A stretch of DNA of 18,429 nucleotides from JAZDJT01 sp043803845. Its GTDB lineage: Bacteria > Patescibacteriota > Minisyncoccia > Minisyncoccales > GCA-002788555. This document shows positions 13,471 through 18,429 of this stretch, piece after piece. The position numbers and the translations under genes were made by a program. The first letter of the stretch is position 1, and each line of letters starts with the position of its first letter. The stretch spans positions 1 through 18,429 of the forward strand of contig JAZDJT010000009.1 in NCBI GenBank assembly GCA_043803845.1. The letters run 5' to 3'. The notes beneath the pieces were generated by a model, which saw nothing but the letters and a program-made list of their open reading frames with translations, ran no database searches and was not told the origin of the DNA.

Positions 13471-13486
13471 GGACTTCAAAAGAAGA

Positions 13487-14833
13487 TTAGGCTTTCTCGG
13501 AACGCAACCGCAAGGTTAGTTTATAAATGTCTCCGGCGCCCATAACTATCACGACGTCTCCTTCTTGCAACAGATGTTCCAACCCTCTGAAAATATCGTC
13601 TTGACTTTCAATGAATCTTACCAGCTTTTTTCTAAAACCCAACTTCTTCCATCTTCGAAAAACAGCCAGGGCCAAATCTTTTGAAGAAATTTTCCCCTGA
13701 CCACTTTCTTCCCTCCCGGCGACTTTGAAAATCTCGTTCAAAATTAACACGTCGACATCGTCAAAGGATTTTACGAAATCACCAAATAGGTTCTTGGTTC
13801 TCTTGATTTGATGGGGCTGATAGACCAAGACTATTCTTTTTTGCGGAAATTTTTCTCGGGCCGCTTTGAGTGTTAGTTTCACCTGCGTTGGATGATGGGC
13901 ATAATCGCTAACCAAGGTGTAACGTTTAGCGTTTAAGGACTCTTTGAAAATTTCAAATCTACGCCAGGCTCCCCGATAGCGCGAAAATGTCTTAAGGTTA
14001 GTCTTGTCAGGAACTCCCAAGATTCTCGAAACCTTCAGAACACCGATGGCGTTGGAAACATTAAAATCCCCCGGTATCTTCAAAACACCCTTAATCTTTT
14101 TTGCCTCTCTGTCTCTTAGAGAATAAAAAACAATTTTCAGTTCTTTTCTTTTCTTTCGGATTTTTTCAGCAAGCTTTCTAACGTTTTTGTCGTCTCTGTT
14201 TGCTACTAAAATTCCGTCTTCCGGCAGATGACCGACAAATTTTTCGAAGGTGTCTAAAATGTGCCGCAGGTTTTTGTAATAGTCCAGGTGCTCCTTCTCT
14301 ATCGAGAGAAGTAAGATTATCTTGGGCCAATAATTTAAGAAGGCAGATTTGTATTCGTCGGCTTCGATTATAAGGTACCTGCCGTTTCCTATCCTAAAGT
14401 TGGTGTCACCGAACTCTTTAAGCTTTGTGCCGATGACAACGATTGGATCGAAACTTGCTCTTATCAAATTAAGGGCGAGCAGCGCTGTCGCCGTCGTCTT
14501 ACCGTGCACGCCGCAAACGGCGATTGTAGAGTGATCTTTAGTCAACTCGCCCAAGGCCTCGGGATAAGACTTTGTTTTTATCTTGAGCTTTCTCGCTCTT
14601 TTTAGTTCGGTATTGTCTTTTTTTATCGCCAAAGAATAGATAACCAAATCTGTTTTTTTGGAAACGTTCTTTGCGCGATGTCCAATGAAAATTCTGGCTC
14701 CTTCATTCTTAAGAGCTTTGGTGATTTCCGACGGCTGACTGTCTGAACCAGAAACCTGTTGTTTCCCGGCAAGATAATAGCTTGCTAAGGCGCTTATTCC
14801 GATTCCTCCTGTGCCGACGAAATGTATTTTCAT
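13487..14833 (-). CDS. murC: UDP-N-acetylmuramate--L-alanine ligase
   Basis: Adds L-alanine to UDP-MurNAc, the first peptide step of cytoplasmic peptidoglycan synthesis. The 448-residue Mur ligase has all three domains: N-terminal Rossmann loop VGTGGIGISALA (6-17), ATP P-loop GVHGKTT (108-114) followed by EADEYKSAFL (157-166) and EHLDYY (181-186), and the C-terminal domain with YAHHPTQVK and YQPHQIKRT. In the EHLDYY motif, histidine is the family's usual metal/substrate residue. Length is typical for MurC. It is probably co-transcribed with thpR 59 bases upstream. No other mur or fts genes are adjacent, so the gene lies outside a classical dcw cluster. The rRNA promoter begins just after its stop. 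Confidence 0.95.
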   Translation of the reverse strand: MKIHFVGTGGIGISALASYYLAGKQQVSGSDSQPSEITKALKNEGARIFIGHRAKNVSKKTDLVIYSLAIKKDNTELKRARKLKIKTKSYPEALGELTKDHSTIAVCGVHGKTTATALLALNLIRASFDPIVVIGTKLKEFGDTNFRIGNGRYLIIEADEYKSAFLNYWPKIILLLSIEKEHLDYYKNLRHILDTFEKFVGHLPEDGILVANRDDKNVRKLAEKIRKKRKELKIVFYSLRDREAKKIKGVLKIPGDFNVSNAIGVLKVSRILGVPDKTNLKTFSRYRGAWRRFEIFKESLNAKRYTLVSDYAHHPTQVKLTLKAAREKFPQKRIVLVYQPHQIKRTKNLFGDFVKSFDDVDVLILNEIFKVAGREESGQGKISSKDLALAVFRRWKKLGFRKKLVRFIESQDDIFRGLEHLLQEGDVVIVMGAGDIYKLTLRLRSEKA

Positions 14834-14892
14834 AACTTAAAAACGAATATGTGAGTAAAGCATTTATTTTATGAGCGGAGCGAAGAAAACAT

Positions 14893-15444
14893 TTATTTTA
14901 AAGAAAATTTTCCCAAGACTTGGTATTCTGCTCCGCTTGATTTCAAACAACTCTCCATCAAAAAGATTTCTTTGACGGGAAAATTGGAGTTTATTGTCTC
15001 TTGAATTTTTTTGCCCTTTAGTCCTCCTCCTTCAGCCCTGGCTAAAGTGATGTGGACGTTCAGGGCGTAGCGACCGTCAAAAGGTATCCGAGAGTCAGCT
15101 AAATTCTTTTTTATCTTCTGATAAGTTTCCTCCAACTCTTTTTTAACCGGCCCCGTTACCCAAATCATACGGGGCAATTTTAGACTTGGGCCAATCTGTA
15201 TCTGCGACAATTCCAATTCGAAGGAGGGCACGCCATTAATGGCGCTTTTTAAAGATTCTTTTGCTTTAACGATTTGATTCTCCTCAAGCCAACCCAAAAA
15301 AAACAGGGTTAAATGAAGGTTTTCTGGCTTTATCCATCTCACGTCGTATTCTCTAAGGTACCTTTGAAAATCTGCCAAAATCCTCTTCACTTTTTCCGGC
15401 AGTAAAATAGCGATGAAAACGCGGCGTTTCATACTCTGTATCAT
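14893..15444 (-). CDS. thpR: RNA 2',3'-cyclic phosphodiesterase (2H superfamily)
   Basis: A 183-residue LigT/ThpR protein with the two catalytic HxTx motifs of the 2H superfamily, HLTL (H44-T46) and HITL (H131-T133), at the usual spacing, and the typical N-terminus RRVFIAILLPEKV. It hydrolyses 2',3'-cyclic phosphate RNA ends to 2'-phosphate and can ligate some tRNA halves. M5 (MKRRVF, 15432) fits the family start better than M1; a TATGATATGAT stretch overlapping M1 could then be a -10. The gene diverges from the AmmeMemoRadiSam radical SAM gene across an 81-base gap and probably forms an operon with murC. Confidence 0.92.
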   Translation of the reverse strand: MIQSMKRRVFIAILLPEKVKRILADFQRYLREYDVRWIKPENLHLTLFFLGWLEENQIVKAKESLKSAINGVPSFELELSQIQIGPSLKLPRMIWVTGPVKKELEETYQKIKKNLADSRIPFDGRYALNVHITLARAEGGGLKGKKIQETINSNFPVKEIFLMESCLKSSGAEYQVLGKFSLK

Positions 15445-15486
15445 ATCATACGTTGTCTTTTGTTTAAAAGTAAGCGTTGTCTTCCA

Positions 15487-15524
15487 TTTAAAAGGGTGTT
15501 AAAACGTTTAAAAGAGTGTTAAAA
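15487..15524 (+). repeat. Two tandem 18-base repeats, 20-base period, before the radical SAM gene
   Basis: TTTAAAAGGGTGTTAAAA (15487-15504) and TTTAAAAGAGTGTTAAAA (15507-15524) differ at one base. The second copy ends one base before the ATG of the next gene. A related TTTAAAAGTAAGCGTTGTC partial copy lies further upstream. The repeat pair occupies the ribosome-binding region and probably the -10 region. Confidence 0.7.
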
Positions 15525-15525
15525 T

Positions 15526-16593
15526 ATGCCAAATATGAAAGAATCCTTGCTCTACAGAAGACTTGACGAGAGAAGAGCGCAGTGTCAAGTTTGCCCTCAT
15601 TACTGCGTGCTTTTGCCTTTACAGAGAGGCAAGTGCGGCGTCAGGGAGAACAGAGGCGGCAAGATTTACAGTTTAGTTTACGGCAAAGTGGCGTCAATCA
15701 ATATCGACCCGATTGAAAAAAAACCCTTTTTCCACTTTCTGCCGGGTACCGAGTCTCTTTCTTTTGGTACCGTCGGCTGCAATCTTTCCTGCATGAACTG
15801 CCAAAACTGGCAAATTTCCCAGTCTCCAAAGACCAAAAACAGGATTGAAGGAGAAGGAACGCTCCCGGAGCAAATCGTGGAAATGGCAATACGCTACAAC
15901 TGCCCGAGTATCTCTTATACCTATAACGAACCGACGGTTTTCTTCGAATTCGCCCTTGATACGATGAAAATAGCGAGAGGGAGAAAATTAAAAAATTGCT
16001 GGGTTTCCAATGGTTTTATTTCCAAAGAAACGCTAGAACTTGCGACCCCTTATATCGACGCCATCAATGTTGACATCAAGGGCGCCAGCGAAGAATTTTA
16101 TAAAAAATACTGCAAAGCGAGGCTCTCTCCTATTCTTGACGCTCTTTTGTTTTTGAAGAAAAGAAAAGTCTGGATAGAGATCACCACCTTAGCTATCCCT
16201 GGCGTCATCAACGAGAGGGCTTTCACTAAGATCGCCGCTTTCATTAAAAAAGAACTCGGCGCGGAAACACCCTGGCACATCTCAAGATTTTTCCCCGAGG
16301 TCTCCTGGAAAATGCGCCAGCTTTATTCCACTCCCGTTGACTTAGTCCAAAAAGGCTGCGATATAGGAATGGCGGCGGGATTAAAATACGTTTACGGAGG
16401 CAACGTCCCGGGACTTGCCTCGGAAGACACTTATTGCCCGAAATGCAAGAAAAAAATGATTGACAGGAGGGGTTATTCTGTAAAAAGATTGGATAAAAAC
16501 GGCAAATGCTCTAATTGCGGAGAGGACTTGAATATAATAGACAATTCGTATCAAAAACACATTTCTTCTAGACGTTTAACGCTACGAACATAG
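15526..16593 (+). CDS. amrS: AmmeMemoRadiSam system radical SAM enzyme
   Basis: A 355-residue radical SAM protein of the AmmeMemoRadiSam/PflA-like group. The N-terminal cysteine cluster is CQVCPHYC with GKCGVR (C20, C23, C27, C37). The radical SAM 4Fe-4S motif is GCNLSCMNCQNW (C85, C89, C92), within the family block GTVGCNLSC. SAM- and substrate-barrel motifs follow (YTYNEPTVFFE, WVSNGF, DAINVDIKG, HISRFFPEV). A C-terminal zinc ribbon, CPKC...CSNC, comes next. It uses SAM cleavage for an unknown radical chemistry; the family is named for co-occurrence with AMMECR1 and Memo proteins. The Memo-like gene follows after three bases. The ATG at 15526 abuts a tandem repeat rather than a Shine-Dalgarno site. 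Confidence 0.93.
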   Translation: MPNMKESLLYRRLDERRAQCQVCPHYCVLLPLQRGKCGVRENRGGKIYSLVYGKVASINIDPIEKKPFFHFLPGTESLSFGTVGCNLSCMNCQNWQISQSPKTKNRIEGEGTLPEQIVEMAIRYNCPSISYTYNEPTVFFEFALDTMKIARGRKLKNCWVSNGFISKETLELATPYIDAINVDIKGASEEFYKKYCKARLSPILDALLFLKKRKVWIEITTLAIPGVINERAFTKIAAFIKKELGAETPWHISRFFPEVSWKMRQLYSTPVDLVQKGCDIGMAAGLKYVYGGNVPGLASEDTYCPKCKKKMIDRRGYSVKRLDKNGKCSNCGEDLNIIDNSYQKHISSRRLTLRT

Positions 16594-16596
16594 TTT

Positions 16597-17412
16597 ATGT
16601 TAAGTTTCGCTTCTATCACCCCCCACCCTCCCGTCATTATTCCTACGGTGGGACAAAAAGAAGATTTGAAAAAAGTTGGGAAAACCATCGAAGCGATGGA
16701 AAAGCTAAGGGAGGGGATAGAAAGCGCTAGGCCGGAAACTCTTATTCTGATTTCTCCTCACGGACCGGTCGGTTTTGGGGAGATGGGGTTAATTAAGAGC
16801 GAGAAGCTTAATGGCGAGCTTTCGGTGTTTGGTGATTTTGAAACAAAGCTTTCTTTTGAAAATAACAAAGATATTTGTAGAAAGATTGCAGCGGAATGTA
16901 AAAACAGCAAAATCCCTTTAAGAACTTATAACAGACCGAACTTGGACCACGGTTCTCTGGTGCCTCTTTACTATCTGACAAAAAATCTGAAACCTAAGGT
17001 CGTACCGATGGCTTACTCAATGCTTGACATCGATTCACACTTTTTGTTAGGAAAAATTTTGTCAGATATCGCCAAGGGAGATAAAAACAGGATTGGAATC
17101 ATTGCTTCGGGAGATCTCTCACATCGCCTCTTACCGGAAGCGCCGGCCGGCTATTCGCCGCAAGGAAAAGAATTTGACGAAAAACTAATTGAATTTTTGA
17201 AAGAGAAAAATATAGAGGGCATTTTGAATATGGACGAAGGGCTGATTGAAAAAGCAGGCGAGTGCGGTTATAGGTCGATAATTATTTTACTCGGCGTACT
17301 TTCGGGCTTGGAATTGGGAAGCTGGAAATCTGATGTTATTTCCTACGAAGGTCCCTTTGGAGTCGGCTATTTAGTAGCGAATTTTAAATTAAAATTTTAT
17401 GGCGACAACTAA
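16597..17412 (+). CDS. Memo/LigB-type class III extradiol dioxygenase-like protein, AmmeMemoRadiSam partner
   Basis: A 271-residue LigB-fold protein of the Memo family. The candidate metal ligands are conserved: H10 in ITPHPPVIIP, H55 in ISPHGPVGF and E222 in GECGYRS, with further family histidines H118 (LDHGSLVPLYYL) and H176 (ASGDLSHRL). LigB-type enzymes cleave catechols with non-haem Fe(II), but Memo relatives have no settled substrate. In many bacteria this domain is fused to AMMECR1 (~460 residues); here the AMMECR1 half is absent and no separate copy is visible. The gene is 3 bases after the radical SAM gene and its last 14 bases overlap pyrD, so the three are co-transcribed and probably translationally coupled. 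Confidence 0.88.
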   Translation: MLSFASITPHPPVIIPTVGQKEDLKKVGKTIEAMEKLREGIESARPETLILISPHGPVGFGEMGLIKSEKLNGELSVFGDFETKLSFENNKDICRKIAAECKNSKIPLRTYNRPNLDHGSLVPLYYLTKNLKPKVVPMAYSMLDIDSHFLLGKILSDIAKGDKNRIGIIASGDLSHRLLPEAPAGYSPQGKEFDEKLIEFLKEKNIEGILNMDEGLIEKAGECGYRSIIILLGVLSGLELGSWKSDVISYEGPFGVGYLVANFKLKFYGDN

Positions 17413-18331
17413 AACAAAAATTGCCGGAATAGAATTTGACTCTTACGTTTTAAATGCTTCGGGTGCTCGTTCTTCTAATTTTGGAGAGTTGGAAAAAATA
17501 GCTCAATCTGAGTCTGCGGCAATAATAATGAAATCTTGTACGGTAGAACCGCGCAAGGGAAACGAAATGCCGAGAGAGGCTAGACTGCCATTTGGTTATT
17601 TCCAATCTCAAGGATTGGCGAATATAGGATACAAAGCATATTTAGAATTTATTCCAAAATTAAAAAAATATAAAAAGCCGATAATTGCTAGCGTAGTTGG
17701 CTTTTCCTTAGATGAATATAAAATTTTAGTTAAAGCTTTCCAAGAAAGCGAGATTGATTTAATTGAAATAAATTTATCCTGCCCTAACGTCAGAGATGAA
17801 TACGCACCTTTTATGTACAATTTTGAAAAAATTGAACAATTACTCGATGAAATTTCTAATCTAGGGGCAAAACCAATGGGCTTGAAACTCCCTCCTTATA
17901 TTTCTTATTCTCTCCAAGAAAAAATGGCGAAATTAATAGGAAAATATCCAATTTCTTTTATCTCCTGTATAAATAGTTTAGGAAATAGTCTGATTATAGA
18001 CCCAGAAAAAGAGAGTGTAGTAATTAAAGCAACTGAAGGATACGGAGGGCTTTCAGGAGAGTATATAAAACCAATCGCTTTAGGAAACGTTAGGAGATTT
18101 TATGAATTATTAAAAGACGAAGTCGCGATTATGGGGATTGGAGGGATTAAAACTGGTCAAGAAGCATTTGAGTTTTTATTGGCTGGAGCAGATGCGGTTC
18201 AGATTGGAACTACTTTTATTAAAGAGGGGCCGAGTTGTTTTAAAAGAATCAATACAGAACTGGAAGAAATTTTGAATAGAAAAGGGTACTCCTCGATTCA
18301 AGAAGTGAAAGGGAAACTAAAATATTTTTAA
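17399..18331 (+). CDS. pyrD: Dihydroorotate dehydrogenase, class 1A-like
   Basis: Oxidises dihydroorotate to orotate in pyrimidine synthesis with FMN. The 310-residue soluble protein has the FMN/substrate motif MKSCT (44-48, lysine K45), the class 1A-like stretch running to LPFGYFQSQGLANIGYKAYL, the catalytic cysteine of class 1 enzymes C128 in INLSCPN, an asparagine-bearing CINSLGN strand, GIGGIKTGQEA (246-256) and GADAVQIGT (263-271). Cys rather than Ser and the absence of a membrane-anchoring N-terminus exclude class 2; no PyrK partner is next door, so the fumarate-dependent 1A type fits best. It overlaps the Memo-like gene by 14 bases. Its codons are visibly more AT-rich than the two genes before it, which may mean a separate origin. 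Confidence 0.92.
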   Translation: MATTKTKIAGIEFDSYVLNASGARSSNFGELEKIAQSESAAIIMKSCTVEPRKGNEMPREARLPFGYFQSQGLANIGYKAYLEFIPKLKKYKKPIIASVVGFSLDEYKILVKAFQESEIDLIEINLSCPNVRDEYAPFMYNFEKIEQLLDEISNLGAKPMGLKLPPYISYSLQEKMAKLIGKYPISFISCINSLGNSLIIDPEKESVVIKATEGYGGLSGEYIKPIALGNVRRFYELLKDEVAIMGIGGIKTGQEAFEFLLAGADAVQIGTTFIKEGPSCFKRINTELEEILNRKGYSSIQEVKGKLKYF

Positions 18332-18429
18332 ATTAAGAGGCTGATTTAAAAAATAAAATATTATAATGTCTCAAGAAATCATTACAAAAGTAATATCTTT
18401 TGATTAATTTATAAAGAATTTTAATTTAG
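18332..18429. other. AT-rich intergenic end of window
   Basis: No gene, tRNA or strong terminator is visible. A short ATTAC/GTAAT stem near 18383-18396 followed by ATCTTTT could be a weak terminator for pyrD. A 13-codon ATG frame at 18366 ends at once and is not supported as a gene. Confidence 0.4.

Noticed and set aside
18366..18407. A 13-codon frame starting ATGTCTCAAGAA
   Set aside because: It stops at once, lacks an upstream ribosome-binding site and resembles no known leader peptide.
1..18429. CRISPR array, insertion sequence, prophage or integron
   Set aside because: No regularly spaced repeats, transposase, integrase or phage structural genes are seen; the only tandem repeat is the two-copy unit at 15487-15524.

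Overview
The window reads as a chromosomal segment of a candidate-phyla-radiation (Patescibacteria) bacterium, most likely a Parcubacteria-type lineage. The evidence is indirect: moderate-to-low GC, small tightly packed genes with overlapping starts and stops, few Shine-Dalgarno sites, a long-insertion nucleoside-diphosphate kinase, a 23S-5S pair with no 16S beside it, tRNA-Pro genes without encoded CCA, and a 16-base TCCGCCAGCTGGCGGA palindrome of a kind I associate with these genomes. All genes read through with the standard bacterial code, and I see no UGA recoding.

Layout. Positions 1-1250 (minus strand) hold a copper-response operon: a well-formed promoter with a CsoR-type operator, a 53-residue Cys-rich protein, a CsoR-family repressor, and the first two thirds of a membrane protein with an HMA metal-binding domain, cut off by the window edge. 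Positions 1272-1476 (minus) carry an independent small RNA gene with its own promoter, rod-like fold and terminator; a 6S-like RNA is the best guess. Positions 1480-2356 hold ndk and a remnant of a ComEC-type beta-lactamase-fold domain. Positions 2397-3076 (plus) form a compact tRNA-Pro / CheY-like receiver / tRNA-Gly unit. Positions 3174-4262 carry a tandem pair of paralogous multi-pass membrane proteins of unknown function. Convergent mnmA follows, then a run of four hairpins, an HU gene (minus) and tRNA-Pro(CGG).

Positions 6254-10007 (plus) are the metabolic centre: a four-gene, start-to-stop overlapping operon with a short NuoF-like flavin/Fe-S subunit, a complete multi-cluster [FeFe] hydrogenase, a six-helix membrane protein resembling ECF transporter S components, and a membrane-anchored protein with a Gmad2-like beta domain. 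The first two are expected to couple H2 with a pyridine nucleotide. The last two are unexplained and are the best candidates for something undescribed.

Positions 10058-13470 (minus) hold 5S and 23S rRNA transcribed from a promoter just after murC, with a boxA-like leader and no 16S. Positions 13487-15444 (minus) carry murC and a 2',3'-cyclic phosphodiesterase gene (thpR). Positions 15526-18331 (plus) hold an overlapping or abutting set: an AmmeMemoRadiSam radical SAM enzyme, its Memo/LigB-type partner without the AMMECR1 domain, and a class 1A dihydroorotate dehydrogenase. The last ~100 bases hold no recognisable gene.
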